Source of the DNA: Pelagibacterium limicola
Lineage (GTDB): Bacteria; Pseudomonadota; Alphaproteobacteria; Rhizobiales; Devosiaceae
Direction of reading: 5' to 3'
Length of the DNA stretch: 64,000 nt
Assembly: GCF_015694405.1 (NCBI RefSeq)
Contig: NZ_JADQDB010000002.1
Location: forward strand, 434,001-498,000
Shown here: positions 8,371 through 18,390 of the stretch, one piece after another
Layout: the number at the start of each line of letters is the position of its first letter
How positions within the stretch are numbered: position 1 is the first letter of the stretch
The notes under the pieces: model-generated
The model's database searches: none
What the model saw: only the letters and a program-made list of their open reading frames with translations
Told to the model about the DNA's origin: nothing
Translations under genes and position numbers: made by a program

Positions 8371-9387
8371 TCAGTAGTGATCTTCGTAACGCTTGGCGAG
8401 GTCTTCGATGTTTTCGGGCGGCCAATTGGCGACGTCCATGCCGAGATGGAGTCCCATCTGAGCCAGCACTTCCTTGATCTCGTTGAGCGACTTGCGCCCG
8501 AAGTTCGGGGTGCGGAGCATTTCCGCTTCCGTCTTCTGGATGAGATCGCCGATGTAAACGATGTTGTCGTTCTTGAGGCAGTTCGCAGAACGAACCGACA
8601 GTTCGAGTTCGTCCACCTTCTTGAGCAGCGCCGGGTTGAAGGCGAGCTCGGGAGCCGAATCCTCGGCCTTTTCCTTGGTGGGCTCTTCGAAATTGACGAA
8701 CACCGAAAGCTGATCCTGGACGATACGGGCTGCAAAAGCGAGCGCATCTTCCGGCGTGATCGAACCGTTTGTCTCGATCTGCATGCTGAGCTTGTCGAAG
8801 TCGAGATTCTGGCCCTCACGGGTCTTGTCGACCTTGTAGCTCACACGCTTGACCGGCGAAAACAGCGCATCGACGGCGATATAGCCGATCGGAGCATCTT
8901 CCGGCTTGTTGCGGTCGGCCGGGACATAGCCCTTGCCGGTGTTCACGGTGAACTCGATATTGACCTCGGCGCCGTCATCGAGGTGACAGATGACGAGGTC
9001 AGGATTGAGAACCTCGATATCGCCGGTGGTGCGGATATCGCCTGCCGTCACGGCGCCAGGGCCCTGCTTGGCGAGCGTCAGGCGCTTGGGGCCTTCGTCG
9101 CCCATCTTGATGGCGATTTCCTTGACGTTGAGCACGAGATCGGTCACGTCCTCACGCACGCCGGGAATTGAAGAGAATTCGTGCAGCACGCCATCGATCT
9201 GAATGGCGGTAATTGCCGCACCCTGCAGCGAGCTCAGCAGCACACGGCGCAACGTATTGCCCAGGGTCAGGCCATAGCCGCGCTCAAGCGGCTCGGCGAC
9301 CACTGAGGCCACGCGCGCAGGATCACTGCCCGGAACGACGTCGAGCTTTGTCGGCTTAATCAGCTCCTGCCAGTTTTTCTGGATCAT
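8371..9387 (-). CDS. rpoA: DNA-directed RNA polymerase subunit alpha
   Basis: Alpha dimerises to start assembly of RNA polymerase and its C-terminal domain contacts promoter UP elements and activators. The protein has the N-terminal domain ([22 protein letters not shown] near residue 35) and the C-terminal helix-hairpin-helix region ([21 protein letters not shown]). The frame allows a start 12 bases further upstream (MLDV...), but the GGA of that segment is a better ribosome site for MIQKNW, the usual alphaproteobacterial start, giving 338 residues. It follows rpsK by about 95 bases. Confidence 0.97.
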   Translation of the reverse strand: MIQKNWQELIKPTKLDVVPGSDPARVASVVAEPLERGYGLTLGNTLRRVLLSSLQGAAITAIQIDGVLHEFSSIPGVREDVTDLVLNVKEIAIKMGDEGPKRLTLAKQGPGAVTAGDIRTTGDIEVLNPDLVICHLDDGAEVNIEFTVNTGKGYVPADRNKPEDAPIGYIAVDALFSPVKRVSYKVDKTREGQNLDFDKLSMQIETNGSITPEDALAFAARIVQDQLSVFVNFEEPTKEKAEDSAPELAFNPALLKKVDELELSVRSANCLKNDNIVYIGDLIQKTEAEMLRTPNFGRKSLNEIKEVLAQMGLHLGMDVANWPPENIEDLAKRYEDHY

Positions 9388-9451
9388 CACGTCCAACATC
9401 CTTTCAAAAATGCGGCCCTGCCCCGGCCGCCTGCCGCAAACGGTAAGCGGA

Positions 9452-9472
9452 CTTCGGTTGGCCTTACCGAAG
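9452..9472 (-). repeat. hairpin in the rpsK-rpoA gap
   Basis: CTTCGGT and ACCGAAG form a 7-base stem with a 7-base loop, about 10 bases after the rpsK stop. There is no T-run, so it is more likely an RNA-processing or stability element than a terminator. Confidence 0.4.
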
Positions 9473-9482
9473 CCCGGTCACA

Positions 9483-9875
9483 TTAGACGCGACGACGCTT
9501 GCGCGGCCGGCATCCGTTGTGGGGGATGGATGTAACGTCCCGGATACTCGTAACGGTGAAACCAGCGGCCTGGAGCGCGCGGAGAGCCGATTCACGGCCC
9601 GAACCCGGACCACGAACCTCGACCTCAAGGGTCTTCATGCCGTGTTCCTGCGCCTTCTTGGCCGCATCTTCAGCAGCCATCTGCGCTGCATAAGGGGTCG
9701 ACTTGCGCGAACCCTTGAAGCCCATCGTACCGGCGGATGACCAGGAGATCGTGTTGCCCTGAACGTCGGTGATAGTGACCATCGTGTTGTTGAAAGAGGC
9801 GTTTACGTGTGCAACGCCAGCACTGATATTCTTGCGCTCGCGGCGGCGAACGCGGGTCGTTTCAGCTTTAGCCAT
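9483..9875 (-). CDS. rpsK: 30S ribosomal protein S11
   Basis: S11 lines the platform of the small subunit near the E-site mRNA. The 130-residue protein shows [16 protein letters not shown] near residues 22-37, [14 protein letters not shown] and the highly conserved C-terminus [14 protein letters not shown]. Length is normal. It lies between rpsM and rpoA in standard alpha-operon order. Confidence 0.98.
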   Translation of the reverse strand: MAKAETTRVRRRERKNISAGVAHVNASFNNTMVTITDVQGNTISWSSAGTMGFKGSRKSTPYAAQMAAEDAAKKAQEHGMKTLEVEVRGPGSGRESALRALQAAGFTVTSIRDVTSIPHNGCRPRKRRRV

Positions 9876-9964
9876 TTACTTCCTCTAGCCGATCTCAACG
9901 CTGCCCTAACAAGGATTGTACGGGCAGCTCCACCGAAAGCCCCAGTCGCCCGGGACCATTGAAT

Positions 9965-10333
9965 TTATTTCTTCTTGCCCGCGATGGGCTTTGCCGGACC
10001 CTTGCGGGTACGGGCATTGGTATGGGTGCGCTGACCGCGGACCGGAAGGCCACGACGGTGACGCAGACCGCGATAGTTACCAAGGTCCATAAGACGCTTG
10101 ATGTTCATTGCAACCGTACGCCGCAAATCACCCTCGACCTGATAATCACGATCGATGGTTTCACGGATCTGGATGACTTCCGCGTCGGTCAACTCATTCA
10201 CGCGCCGCTCGGCCGGAATGGAAACCTTCTCGCAGATTTCAGCGGCCATTTTCGGGCCGATCCCGTGAATGTACTGCAGTGCGATTAGCACGCGCTTATT
10301 CGTCGGGATGTTGACGCCAGCAATACGAGCCAC
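9965..10333 (-). CDS. rpsM: 30S ribosomal protein S13 (GTG start)
   Basis: S13 contacts the P-site tRNA and 23S helix 38 from the small-subunit head. The start is GTG at 10333, preceded by AGGAG at proper spacing, giving a 122-residue protein of exact family length. A longer open frame upstream contains no family residues. The sequence includes [18 protein letters not shown] and the [16 protein letters not shown] motif with a basic C-terminal tail. It lies downstream of adk with a 182-base leader. Confidence 0.97.
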   Translation of the reverse strand: MARIAGVNIPTNKRVLIALQYIHGIGPKMAAEICEKVSIPAERRVNELTDAEVIQIRETIDRDYQVEGDLRRTVAMNIKRLMDLGNYRGLRHRRGLPVRGQRTHTNARTRKGPAKPIAGKKK

Positions 10334-10355
10334 GCCTGATCTCCTAAAATTTGTT

Positions 10356-10372
10356 CGAGGGCTCAGCCCTCG
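10356..10372 (-). repeat. hairpin just upstream of the rpsM ribosome site
   Basis: CGAGGG and CCCTCG form a 6-base stem with a 5-base loop, ending about 10 bases before the rpsM Shine-Dalgarno sequence within the 182-base adk-rpsM gap. It could mark an RNA cleavage site or a translational operator for the alpha operon; no T-run follows. Confidence 0.35.
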
Positions 10373-10515
10373 TCTTCTTTCAACAACAAGGGACCGGTAT
10401 CCGACCCCCTTCACCTTGGAAGGAACCGAATCCAGCCCTCGAGATTTCTGAGACTGGCGCGGTTCTAAGGACTTCACGGGCCAAAGTCAACTGGCCCAAT
10501 CGTCCGAATTCGCAA

Positions 10516-11082
10516 CTATTGCAAAGCCTGCTGGATAGCAGCCGTTACCTCTTCGACTGGCTTCATGCCGTCGACCGTCCTGAGCAGCCCTCGTTCGGCA
10601 TAATAATTGACGAGTGGGGCAGTCTGCTCCGCATAGACAGCCAGGCGTTTGCGCAGAACTTCTTCGTTGTCGTCGGCCCGTGCGCCGCCGCTTTCCCTGG
10701 CCCGATTGATGATCCGCTCAACCAAGACATCCGCGTCCGCCGTGATCTCGATGACCCCGTTGAGATGCAGACCCTTGCGGTCGAGCATATGCGTGAGCGT
10801 ATCAGCCTGAGCGATGGTGCGCGGAAAGCCGTCGAGGATGAAGCCCTGGGCACAGTCGGGCTCGTCCATGCGATCCGAAATGATCCCGGAGACGATGACG
10901 TCCGAAACAAGGTCGCCGCGATCGACAATTGCCTTGGCTTCGAGCCCAAGCGGCGTCTTGGCGGCGATGGCGGCACGCAGCATATCCCCCGTCGACAGCT
11001 GCGGAATTCCGTAAGCCTCAACCAGGATCTGGGCCTGCGTCCCCTTCCCCGCCCCCGGCGGGCCCAAAAGTACAAGTCTCAT
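10516..11082 (-). CDS. adk: adenylate kinase
   Basis: Adenylate kinase interconverts ATP, ADP and AMP. The 188-residue protein has the P-loop GPPGAGKGTQ at residues 7-16, the AMP-binding STGDMLR, and GFPRTIAQAD near residue 85. At under 190 residues it is the short form without the large zinc-type LID insertion, as in other alphaproteobacteria. Its ATG overlaps the secY stop by four bases (ATGA), so it is translationally coupled to secY. Confidence 0.97.
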   Translation of the reverse strand: MRLVLLGPPGAGKGTQAQILVEAYGIPQLSTGDMLRAAIAAKTPLGLEAKAIVDRGDLVSDVIVSGIISDRMDEPDCAQGFILDGFPRTIAQADTLTHMLDRKGLHLNGVIEITADADVLVERIINRARESGGARADDNEEVLRKRLAVYAEQTAPLVNYYAERGLLRTVDGMKPVEEVTAAIQQALQ

Positions 11083-12413
11083 CTACGGCGTCCTCCCAAG
11101 CGTGACTTCTTGACCATGCCCTCATATTGCTGGGCGATCAGATGACTCTGAATCTGGCTGACCGTATCGAGCGTCACCGTCACCATAATGAGCAGCGACG
11201 TGCCGCCCAGGAACGCCGAGATGTTGAGTTGGCTCAGGAACACTTCAGGAATGAGCGCGACAACCGTCAGATAGATCGCACCGACCACGGTAATGCGGGT
11301 CAGCACGTAGTCGATATGCTGGGCCGTCCGTTCGCCGGGACGAATGCCCGGGATAAACCCGCCCGAACGCTTGAGATTGTCGGCCGTCTCCGTGGGGTTG
11401 AAGACGATCGAGGTATAAAAGAACGCAAAGAAGATGATCATCGCAGCAAAGAACGCCAGATAAAGCGGCTGGCCGCGGCCAAGCACGGCCGAAATCACCT
11501 GCAGCCACTGCGGGGCATCGCCCTGCGCGGTAAAGGTTGCAATCGTTGCTGGAAGCAAAAGCAGCGAGGACGCAAAGATCACCGGGATAACACCCGCGGT
11601 GTTGAGCTTGAGCGGCAGGTGCGATGTATCGCCCTGATACATCTTGTTTCCAACCTGGCGTTTTGGATACTGGATCAGAAGCCGCCGCTGGGCGCGCTCG
11701 AAGAACACGATAATGCCGATCACCACAATGGCTGCGATCAGGATGCCGACCACGGCGACCGTCGGCAGGGCGCCAGTGCGACTCAGTTCCAGAGTCTGGG
11801 CAATGGTACCGGGCAACGACGCCACGATACCGGCAAAGATGATCAACGAAATGCCGTTGCCGACTCCGCGTGCCGTCATCTGCTCGCCGAGCCACATCAG
11901 GAACATCGTGCCGCCGACCAGTGTGATGACGGTCGAAATGCGGAAAAACCAGCCCGGATCCGCTACCACGCCCTCGCTGGCCTCGAGCCCCACGGCGATG
12001 CCATAGGCCTGCACGGCGCAAAATATCACAGTGAGATAGCGCGTATACTGGTTGAGCTTGCGCCGCCCGCTCTCCCCCTCTTTCTTGAGCTGCTCAAGGC
12101 GAGGAGAGGCCGAAGCCATCACCTGGATCACGATCGAGGCGGTAATATAGGGAATAAGGTTCAGCGCAAAGATCGCGAGACGCTCGACAGCGCCGCCGGC
12201 GAACATGTTGAAAAGACCGAAAATCCCGCCCTGCGCCTGCTGAAACGTCGCGGCGAACGCATCTGGGTCGATGCCAGGAATCGGGATGTAGGTGCCGAGG
12301 CGATAGACGAGGAGCGCGCCGAGCGTAAACAGGATGCGCTTTTGCAGGTCCTTGGCCTTGGAGAAGGTCGAGAAGCTCAGGTTACGGGCCAGTTGCTCGG
12401 CTGCAGACGCCAT
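11079..12413 (-). CDS. secY: preprotein translocase subunit SecY
   Basis: SecY is the channel of the Sec translocon, a ten-helix inner-membrane protein. The 444-residue sequence begins with the cytoplasmic helix AEQLARNLSFSTFSKAKDLQKR and has TM1 with YIPIPGID. It has the conserved loop with RRLLIQYPKRQVG near residue 245, and SGGFIPGIRPGERTAQHID before the last helices. Start ATG is preceded by AGAGGGAG. The 146-base gap upstream to rplO contains several hairpins, one of which overlaps this ribosome site. Confidence 0.97.
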   Translation of the reverse strand: MASAAEQLARNLSFSTFSKAKDLQKRILFTLGALLVYRLGTYIPIPGIDPDAFAATFQQAQGGIFGLFNMFAGGAVERLAIFALNLIPYITASIVIQVMASASPRLEQLKKEGESGRRKLNQYTRYLTVIFCAVQAYGIAVGLEASEGVVADPGWFFRISTVITLVGGTMFLMWLGEQMTARGVGNGISLIIFAGIVASLPGTIAQTLELSRTGALPTVAVVGILIAAIVVIGIIVFFERAQRRLLIQYPKRQVGNKMYQGDTSHLPLKLNTAGVIPVIFASSLLLLPATIATFTAQGDAPQWLQVISAVLGRGQPLYLAFFAAMIIFFAFFYTSIVFNPTETADNLKRSGGFIPGIRPGERTAQHIDYVLTRITVVGAIYLTVVALIPEVFLSQLNISAFLGGTSLLIMVTVTLDTVSQIQSHLIAQQYEGMVKKSRLGGRRR

Positions 12414-12422
12414 GACGGCTCC

Positions 12423-12440
12423 CTCTAGATGCTTTTAGAG
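12423..12440 (-). promoter_or_regulatory. small hairpin overlapping the secY ribosome-binding region
   Basis: CTCTA and TAGAG can pair around an 8-base loop. The arm nearest secY includes part of the AGAGGGAG ribosome site, so folding would mask translation initiation of secY. A second stem (CGGGCC/GGCCCG, 12449-12466) lies just upstream in the transcript. Confidence 0.35.
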
Positions 12441-12480
12441 CAAACGAACGGGCCGCAATGGGCCCGAGGTAGAAACGAAA

Positions 12481-12546
12481 GCTCTGATATAGTCAGAGCG
12501 CGCCCTCATGCAATCCCCCGGATGGGATCGATTGCAGGGCGCGCTC
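12481..12546 (-). repeat. two overlapping, mutually exclusive hairpins in the rplO-secY gap
   Basis: Stem A pairs GCTCTGA with TCAGAGC (12481-12499, 5-base loop). Stem B pairs GAGCGCGCCCT with AGGGCGCGCTC (12496-12506 with 12536-12546), extended by GCAATC/GATTGC after a 3-base bulge. The arms share bases 12496-12499, so both cannot be complete at once. No T-run follows. It may be a regulatory leader for secY-adk or a dispersed palindromic repeat. Confidence 0.6.
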
Positions 12547-12559
12547 CAAAGTCGCAATC

Positions 12560-13039
12560 TTATTCGGCGTCGGCAGCGGCGCCGAGCACTTCAACCTTGC
12601 CGCCAGCAGCTTCAACGGCCGCAACAGCGCCGGCCGAAGCATGGGCCACCTTGAAGGTTGCCTTCTTGGCCTTGAACTCGCCGCCATTGATCAGGCGTAC
12701 GCCATCCTTGGCGCGGCGAATGACACCGGCTTTGACCAACGCTTCCGCATCGATAACGCCCTTGGCGTCGAGCTTACCGCTGTCGATATAGACCTGGATG
12801 CGATCGAGACGAACAGCATTCCACTTCTTGGCGAAGGGATTGTTGAAGCCACGCTTGGGCATCCGCATATGGAGCGGCATCTGCCCGCCTTCGAAGCCGT
12901 TGATAGCGACGCCGGAACGGGATTTCTGACCCTTGACGCCGCGGCCACCGGTCTTGCCGAGACCCGAACCGATACCGCGACCAACGCGGACCTTGGCCTT
13001 GAGCGCGCCAGGCTTGTCGGCGATCTGATTGAGTTTCAT
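12560..13039 (-). CDS. rplO: 50S ribosomal protein L15
   Basis: L15 is a late-assembling large-subunit protein. The 159-residue sequence has the glycine-arginine rich N-terminus ([23 protein letters not shown], about residues 15-37), [17 protein letters not shown] and the C-terminal globular part ending [11 protein letters not shown]. It lies 16 bases after rpmD in the usual spc order. Confidence 0.97.
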   Translation of the reverse strand: MKLNQIADKPGALKAKVRVGRGIGSGLGKTGGRGVKGQKSRSGVAINGFEGGQMPLHMRMPKRGFNNPFAKKWNAVRLDRIQVYIDSGKLDAKGVIDAEALVKAGVIRRAKDGVRLINGGEFKAKKATFKVAHASAGAVAAVEAAGGKVEVLGAAADAE

Positions 13040-13055
13040 TCTACTTCAATCCCTC

Positions 13056-13247
13056 TTACTTCTCGTCCACGACGCGAACGAGGTGAGCGACCTTGTTGAT
13101 CATGCCGCGTACGGCAGGTGTATCTTCGAGCTCGCGGCGGCGATGCAGCTTGTTGAGCCCCAGGCCCACAAGCGTTGCACGCTGATCGGCTTCGCGGCGG
13201 ATCGGAGAACCGATCTGCTCAACGGTAACGGTCGACTTCTTGGCCAT
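13056..13247 (-). CDS. rpmD: 50S ribosomal protein L30
   Basis: The 63-residue protein matches bacterial L30: [12 protein letters not shown] at the start, a central [15 protein letters not shown] and [14 protein letters not shown] at the end. Length is normal. It lies 23 bases after rpsE. Confidence 0.96.
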   Translation of the reverse strand: MAKKSTVTVEQIGSPIRREADQRATLVGLGLNKLHRRRELEDTPAVRGMINKVAHLVRVVDEK

Positions 13248-13270
13248 AATCGTTCTCCTCGCTCCCGCTA

Positions 13271-13804
13271 TCAGGCTTCGACGGCGGTTTCGCCGCGACG
13301 GGACTGAAGCTCGGACACCTTGAGGCCACGGCGGGCGGCGACCGAACGGGGGCTATCAACGTTCTTGAGCGCGTCAAAAGTGGCGCGAACCATGTTGTAG
13401 GGGTTCGCCGAACCCTGCGACTTGGCCACGATATCGTTGATGCCGAGGGTCTCGAACACCGCACGCATCGGACCACCCGCAATGATGCCGGTACCGGCGG
13501 GCGCTGCACGCAGCAGCACCTTGCCCGCGCCATGGCGCCCATGCACGTCATGGTGCAGCGTACGCGCTTCACGCAGCGGAACGCGGATCATCTGGCGCTT
13601 GGCCTGCTCGGTCGCCTTACGGATGGCTTCCGGCACTTCACGCGCCTTGCCGTGACCGAAGCCAACGCGGCCCTTCTGGTCACCCACGACGACGAGCGCG
13701 GCAAAACCGAAGCGACGGCCACCCTTCACCACCTTGGCAACGCGGTTGATGTGAACCAGGCGATCGACAAATTCGCTTTCGCGCTCTTGAATGTCTCTGC
13801 TCAT
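13271..13804 (-). CDS. rpsE: 30S ribosomal protein S5
   Basis: S5 shapes the decoding centre and mRNA entry. The 177-residue protein has [20 protein letters not shown] near residues 15-33, the loop in which spectinomycin-resistance changes occur elsewhere, and it looks wild type. The double-stranded-RNA-binding fold is followed by [15 protein letters not shown] and a variable C-terminus. It follows rplR by about 20 bases. Confidence 0.97.
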   Translation of the reverse strand: MSRDIQERESEFVDRLVHINRVAKVVKGGRRFGFAALVVVGDQKGRVGFGHGKAREVPEAIRKATEQAKRQMIRVPLREARTLHHDVHGRHGAGKVLLRAAPAGTGIIAGGPMRAVFETLGINDIVAKSQGSANPYNMVRATFDALKNVDSPRSVAARRGLKVSELQSRRGETAVEA

Positions 13805-13825
13805 AACTCTTCTTCCTCGCCGTGA

Positions 13826-14179
13826 TTAGAACTGCAGGCCGCCCTCACGGGCAGCGTCTGCAAGGGCCTTTACACGGCCATGGAAAATGTAGGCACCGCG
13901 GTCGAAAACGACCTCGGTAACCCCTGCCTTCTTGGCGCGCTCGGCAACAGCCTTGCCCACTTCGGCGGCAGCAGCGGCATTGCCGCCATTCTTGATCTTC
14001 AGGCCCTTGTCGAGCGAAGAAGCGGACGCAAGCGTCACACCCTGCGCATCATCGATGACCTGTGCGTAGATGTTCTTGTCCGAACGGAAGACCGACAGAC
14101 GCGGACGGCCGTTGGCACGGGCCTTGAGAGCCCGACGAACACGCGCCTTGCGGCGTTCAATACCAGAAAGCTTAGCCAT
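13826..14179 (-). CDS. rplR: 50S ribosomal protein L18
   Basis: L18 binds 5S rRNA in the central protuberance. The 117-residue protein contains [25 protein letters not shown] at its N-terminus and [25 protein letters not shown] at its end. A TTG codon nine bases upstream is in frame, but the ATG at 14179 has AAGGA at 9-base spacing and gives the standard [10 protein letters not shown] start. Confidence 0.97.
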   Translation of the reverse strand: MAKLSGIERRKARVRRALKARANGRPRLSVFRSDKNIYAQVIDDAQGVTLASASSLDKGLKIKNGGNAAAAAEVGKAVAERAKKAGVTEVVFDRGAYIFHGRVKALADAAREGGLQF

Positions 14180-14191
14180 ATCGACCAATCC

Positions 14192-14725
14192 TTACTTCTT
14201 CTTGCCTTCCTTGCGGAAGATATACTCGTCGGCGTAGCGCACGCCCTTGCCCTTGTAGGGCTCCGGCGGACGAAATTCGCGGATATTGGCGGCGACCTGG
14301 CCAACCTGCTGCTTGTCGATCCCCGTTACGACGATTTCCGTCTGTGTGGGGGCAGCAAGCGAGATGCCATCGGGCGCCTTGAAGATCACTTCGTGCGAAA
14401 AACCGAGCGAGAGCTTAAGGTCCGAACCCTGCATCTGGGCACGATAACCAACACCGGTGATCGCCAGCTTCTTTTCGAAACCGGTTGAAACGCCGGTGAC
14501 GATGTTCTGGACGAGCGACCGGGACAGCCCCCAGGCCGAACGGGCCTCGCGAGTGTCGTTGACCGGCGTGATGACGACGCCCTCTTCGGTCTGCTCGGGT
14601 TTGACAGCATCGACCAGCACGACCGAGAGTTCACCCTTGGAACCCTTGGCGGTGACCTTCTGGCCATCGACCGTGACCGTCACGCCGCTGACCGGTGCTA
14701 CCGGCTTCTTGCCAATACGCGACAT
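14192..14725 (-). CDS. rplF: 50S ribosomal protein L6
   Basis: L6 sits at the base of the L7/L12 stalk near the GTPase centre. The 177-residue protein starts [15 protein letters not shown] and has two L6 folds, the [21 protein letters not shown] segment and the C-terminal signature [17 protein letters not shown]. The open frame extends upstream, but the start at 14725 gives the family N-terminus. Confidence 0.97.
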   Translation of the reverse strand: MSRIGKKPVAPVSGVTVTVDGQKVTAKGSKGELSVVLVDAVKPEQTEEGVVITPVNDTREARSAWGLSRSLVQNIVTGVSTGFEKKLAITGVGYRAQMQGSDLKLSLGFSHEVIFKAPDGISLAAPTQTEIVVTGIDKQQVGQVAANIREFRPPEPYKGKGVRYADEYIFRKEGKKK

Positions 14726-14770
14726 TTTTCTTTGCCTTCTCTCAAGTTGGTGGGGTCTCCTCATCGCGTC

Positions 14771-15169
14771 CTAGAAGACGCGGCAGAGGACCTCACCGCC
14801 AACATTTTCAGCACGCGCCTGATGATCGGCCATCACACCCTTGGGGGTGGAAAGGATCGATACACCGAGGCCGTTGCCGACTACGGGAATATTCCTGACG
14901 GATGCGTAAACCCGACGACCAGGCTTGGACACCCTCTGCAACTCGCGAATAGCAGGCTGGTTATCCGAATACTTGAGTTCGATGTCGAACTCGGAAAGCC
15001 CGTTTTCGGCGGCTACCTGATTGTAACCACGAATATAGCCTTCAGCCTTGAGCACATCCAGAACGTGAGCGCGCAGCGAGGATGCCGGAGTACGGACAAC
15101 GTCGCGGCGGCGCATCTGCGCGTTACGGATGCGGGTCAGCATATCGCCAAGAGGATCGGTGAGCGTCAT
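14771..15169 (-). CDS. rpsH: 30S ribosomal protein S8
   Basis: S8 is a primary 16S rRNA binder and, in E. coli, the translational repressor of the spc operon. The 132-residue sequence shows [14 protein letters not shown], the SVSKPGRR-like [11 protein letters not shown] and the C-terminal [20 protein letters not shown]. Length is normal. It follows rpsN by 12 bases. Whether it autoregulates here is not visible. Confidence 0.97.
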   Translation of the reverse strand: MTLTDPLGDMLTRIRNAQMRRRDVVRTPASSLRAHVLDVLKAEGYIRGYNQVAAENGLSEFDIELKYSDNQPAIRELQRVSKPGRRVYASVRNIPVVGNGLGVSILSTPKGVMADHQARAENVGGEVLCRVF

Positions 15170-15181
15170 ATCAGTTCTTCC

Positions 15182-15487
15182 TTACCAGCTCGACTTGACC
15201 AAGCCCGGGATCTTGCCCATCGCGCCAAGTTCACGCAGCGCAATGCGGCTGAGCTTGAGCTTGCGATAGTACCCGCGCGGGCGGCCCGACACTTCGCAGC
15301 GGTTGCGCACGCGAACTGGCGACGCATTGCGCGGCAGCTCAGCGAGCTTGAGTTGCGCGGCGAAGCGTTCCTCGAACGAGAGGCTCTCGTCCTTGGCCTT
15401 CGCCTTGAGCGCAGCACGCTTGTTCGCATACTGCTTGGCAAGCTTTGCGCGGCGCTTGTTCTTTTCGATGGAGCTAACCTTAGCCAT
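15182..15487 (-). CDS. rpsN: 30S ribosomal protein S14 (zinc-free type)
   Basis: The 101-residue protein is the long form without the CxxC zinc motifs. It contains [26 protein letters not shown] and ends FGMAR-like as [17 protein letters not shown]-type residues, here [16 protein letters not shown]. It lies 35 bases after rplE in normal order. Confidence 0.96.
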   Translation of the reverse strand: MAKVSSIEKNKRRAKLAKQYANKRAALKAKAKDESLSFEERFAAQLKLAELPRNASPVRVRNRCEVSGRPRGYYRKLKLSRIALRELGAMGKIPGLVKSSW

Positions 15488-15522
15488 CCAGTTCTCTCTT
15501 TCGTCTCTCTTCCCTGCCCGGC

Positions 15523-16077
15523 CTACTGGCGGAACGGAAAATTGAAAGCCTTGAGAAGCGCGCGCGCTTCGTCGTCGGTCTTTGCGGTCGTGCAGACGAT
15601 CACGTCCATGCCCCAGACCTGATCGATCTGGTCATAGTTGATCTCGGGGAACACGATGTGTTCCTTGATGCCCATGGCGAAGTTGCCGCGGCCATCGAAG
15701 CTCTTGGGATTGAGCCCACGGAAGTCGCGCACACGCGGCAGGGCCACGTTCACGAGACGATCGACGAACTCGTACATCTGTGCCTTGCGCAGCGTCACCT
15801 TGACACCGAGCGCCATGCCTTCACGAACCTTGAAGCCCGCAATCGACTTGCGCGCATTTGTGATGACGGCCTTCTGACCTGCGATCTTCTCGAGATCGGC
15901 AAGAGCGGCCTTCACCTTCTTGGAGTCGGCAACGGCTTCGCCGACGCCCATGTTGATGACCACTTTCTCAAGCTTGGGCACTTCCATGGGGTTGGCGTAG
16001 TTGAAGGTCTCGATGAGACCTGCGCGCACCACATCGTCATAATGAGTGCGAAGGCGCGGAATATATGTCTCAGCCAT
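15523..16077 (-). CDS. rplE: 50S ribosomal protein L5
   Basis: L5 binds 5S rRNA and contacts P-site tRNA. The 184-residue protein has NVMGVGEAV-like [14 protein letters not shown] near residues 39-52, the [22 protein letters not shown] segment and the C-terminal [20 protein letters not shown]. The start ATG overlaps the rplX stop by 8 bases, implying coupling. Confidence 0.97.
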   Translation of the reverse strand: MAETYIPRLRTHYDDVVRAGLIETFNYANPMEVPKLEKVVINMGVGEAVADSKKVKAALADLEKIAGQKAVITNARKSIAGFKVREGMALGVKVTLRKAQMYEFVDRLVNVALPRVRDFRGLNPKSFDGRGNFAMGIKEHIVFPEINYDQIDQVWGMDVIVCTTAKTDDEARALLKAFNFPFRQ

Positions 16078-16384
16078 CGATCACTTCTCCGGAACGCTTT
16101 GCGACGCGCTTCTTCACGCCGTCTTCGATCTTGAAGCCAACACGGGTCGGCTTGTTTTCCTTGGCGTCGAGCAGCGCGATATTGCTCAGGTGGATCGGGG
16201 CTTCCTTGGTGTAGATGCCCGCATCCCGGCTCGCAGACTGCTTGGTATGACGGCGGACGAGATTGATGCCCTGAACGATGGCGCGCGTCTCGGACGGGAA
16301 GACCTGGGATACCGTACCGGTCTTGCCCTTGTCCTTGCCAGTCAGAACGATGACCTTGTCACCCTTTTTGATCTTGGCAGCCAT
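16070..16384 (-). CDS. rplX: 50S ribosomal protein L24
   Basis: L24 starts large-subunit assembly. The 104-residue sequence opens with the KOW motif ([20 protein letters not shown]), then the basic [12 protein letters not shown] and the end [22 protein letters not shown]. It overlaps rplN by one base at its start and rplE by 8 bases at its end. Confidence 0.97.
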   Translation of the reverse strand: MAAKIKKGDKVIVLTGKDKGKTGTVSQVFPSETRAIVQGINLVRRHTKQSASRDAGIYTKEAPIHLSNIALLDAKENKPTRVGFKIEDGVKKRVAKRSGEVIDG

Positions 16385-16752
16385 TACAGCACCTCCGGCG
16401 CGAGCGAAATGATTTTCATGTGATTTTTCGCACGCAGCTCACGCGGAACCGGACCGAAGATACGGGTACCGATCGGTTCCTTGTTGTTGTTGATGATGAC
16501 CGCTGCATTGCGGTCGAAACGGATCACGGTGCCATCGGGACGGCGGATATCCGAAGCGGTACGCACCACGACGGCCTTCATCACCTGGCCCTTCTTGACG
16601 CGGCCGCGCGGGATGGCATCCTTGACCGACACCACGATGATGTCGCCAACGGACGCATACTTGCGATGCGAGCCGCCGAGCACCTTGATGCACATAACAC
16701 GACGGGCGCCCGAATTGTCGGCCACGTCGAGATTTGTCTGCATCTGAATCAT
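16384..16752 (-). CDS. rplN: 50S ribosomal protein L14
   Basis: L14 forms an intersubunit bridge. The 122-residue protein shows the start [21 protein letters not shown], the signature [20 protein letters not shown] and the end [19 protein letters not shown]. Length is exactly that of the family. Confidence 0.98.
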   Translation of the reverse strand: MIQMQTNLDVADNSGARRVMCIKVLGGSHRKYASVGDIIVVSVKDAIPRGRVKKGQVMKAVVVRTASDIRRPDGTVIRFDRNAAVIINNNKEPIGTRIFGPVPRELRAKNHMKIISLAPEVL

Positions 16753-16793
16753 GACTGATTGCCTTCTTTAATCTCAGTGCGTTCCGCGCCCAA

Positions 16794-17027
16794 TCAGGCC
16801 GACGTAACGAGTGTCCAACGCTTATTCTTCGAGATCGGCGCTGTTTCCTCGATCTGCACGACATCACCGACTTTGGCCGAGTTGGCCTCGTCGTGGGCGT
16901 GGTACTTCTTGGAACGGCGCACCGTCTTCTTCATGATCGGGTGGGTAAAGCGGCACTCTACGCTCACCACGATCGTCTTGTCGTTCTTGTCGGAGACCAC
17001 GGTCCCCTGCAGAATACGCTTGGGCAT
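16794..17027 (-). CDS. rpsQ: 30S ribosomal protein S17
   Basis: The 77-residue OB-fold protein carries [21 protein letters not shown]-like sequence and the signature [18 protein letters not shown]. It sits 10 bases after rpmC and 41 bases before rplN. Confidence 0.97.
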   Translation of the reverse strand: MPKRILQGTVVSDKNDKTIVVSVECRFTHPIMKKTVRRSKKYHAHDEANSAKVGDVVQIEETAPISKNKRWTLVTSA

Positions 17028-17037
17028 CTTGGTCTCC

Positions 17038-17238
17038 TTACTTCGCTGCCGCGGTCTTTTCGGCGAGCACGGTCTTGACGCGGGCGATATCGCGGCGAAC
17101 CTTGCGCACCTGCGCGGTATTATCCAGCTGCTGGGGGGCGCGCTGGAAACGCAGATTGAACTGCTCTTTCTTGAGGTTGACGAGATCAGTCTTGAGTTCG
17201 TCTACCGTCTTTGCCCTAACGTCGCTCGGCTTGGCCAT
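17038..17238 (-). CDS. rpmC: 50S ribosomal protein L29
   Basis: L29 is a 66-residue helical hairpin at the peptide exit near the trigger-factor site. The motifs [20 protein letters not shown] and [18 protein letters not shown] are present. It follows rplP by 12 bases. Confidence 0.97.
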   Translation of the reverse strand: MAKPSDVRAKTVDELKTDLVNLKKEQFNLRFQRAPQQLDNTAQVRKVRRDIARVKTVLAEKTAAAK

Positions 17239-17250
17239 CGCTATACGTCC

Positions 17251-17664
17251 TTAATCTGCAATGCGGCTGACAAACCGCGTCTTGATCGGCAGCTTCATAG
17301 CCGCAAGACGCAGAGCTTCACGCGCAATCTCTTCACTCACGCCGTCGATCTCGAACATGATCCGGCCGGGCTTGACGCGGGCTGCCCAATATTCGGGAGC
17401 ACCCTTGCCCTTACCCATACGGACTTCGGTCGGCTTGGACGACACAGGCACATCCGGGAAAACCCGGATCCACACACGACCAGCGCGCTTCATATAACGA
17501 GTCATCGCGCGGCGGGCGGCCTCAATCTGGCGGGCGGTTATACGCTCAGGTTCCTGAGCCTTCAAGCCATATTCGCCAAAATTGAGATCGAAGCCGCCCT
17601 TGGCGACGCCGTGGATCCGGCCCTTGTGGGCCTTGCGGAACTTTGTACGCTTCGGTTGCAGCAT
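17251..17664 (-). CDS. rplP: 50S ribosomal protein L16
   Basis: L16 organises the A-site tRNA region of the large subunit. The 137-residue protein starts [17 protein letters not shown] and has the [20 protein letters not shown] and [19 protein letters not shown] motifs. Length is typical. Confidence 0.98.
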   Translation of the reverse strand: MLQPKRTKFRKAHKGRIHGVAKGGFDLNFGEYGLKAQEPERITARQIEAARRAMTRYMKRAGRVWIRVFPDVPVSSKPTEVRMGKGKGAPEYWAARVKPGRIMFEIDGVSEEIAREALRLAAMKLPIKTRFVSRIAD

Positions 17665-17679
17665 TTTTAAGTCTTCCTA

Positions 17680-18390
17680 TCAGCTTGCAGCCGGACCGCG
17701 ACGACCCTGCCCGCCAGAATCGCTACCTTCGGTAGCACGGCGCTCATGAGCCATCGGATCGTGTTCCATGATCTCGCCCTTGAAGATCCAGACCTTGATC
17801 CCGATGATCCCGTAGGTCGTGGCGGCTTCAGCGACACCGTAATCCACATCTGCACGCAGCGTGTGGAGCGGAACGCGGCCCTCGCGGTACCACTCGGTCC
17901 GTGCGATATCCGCACCGCCGAGACGACCGCCAACATTGACGCGGATACCCTGGGCGCCCATGCGCATTGCCGTCTGCACGGCGCGCTTCATCGCCCGGCG
18001 GAACGCCACGCGGCGTTCGAGCTGCTGGGCAATACCCTGGGCAACCAGGGTGGCATCGGTCTCCGGCTTACGCACTTCAACGATGTTGATGTGCACTTCC
18101 GAATTGGTGAACTTCTTGACCTTGGACCGAATCTTCTCGATGTCCGCGCCCTTCTTGCCGATCACGATTCCCGGACGGGCCGAGTGGATCGTGATGCGGC
18201 ACTTCCGGTGCGGGCGCTCGATGACGATCTTGGACACCGCGGCCTGCTTGAGCTCTTCCTCGAGCATTTCGCGGATCTTGAGATCTTCCTGCAGGAGCGA
18301 GCCGAACTCACCCTTGTTGGCGTACCAACGGGAATCCCAGGTCCGATTGATGCCGAGCCGAAGCCCGATCGGATTGACTTTCTGGCCCAT
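17680..18390 (-). CDS. rpsC: 30S ribosomal protein S3
   Basis: S3 lines the mRNA entry tunnel. The 236-residue protein has [22 protein letters not shown] at the start, a KH domain with [17 protein letters not shown], and [28 protein letters not shown] Gly/Arg-rich C-terminal extension ([14 protein letters not shown]) is common in alphaproteobacteria. The start overlaps the rplV stop. Confidence 0.98.
   Translation of the reverse strand: MGQKVNPIGLRLGINRTWDSRWYANKGEFGSLLQEDLKIREMLEEELKQAAVSKIVIERPHRKCRITIHSARPGIVIGKKGADIEKIRSKVKKFTNSEVHINIVEVRKPETDATLVAQGIAQQLERRVAFRRAMKRAVQTAMRMGAQGIRVNVGGRLGGADIARTEWYREGRVPLHTLRADVDYGVAEAATTYGIIGIKVWIFKGEIMEHDPMAHERRATEGSDSGGQGRRGPAAS

Noticed and set aside
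9965-10477. Long version of rpsM starting at 10477
   Set aside because: The extra 48 residues have no S13 similarity; the GTG at 10333 has a good AGGAG and gives the exact family length.
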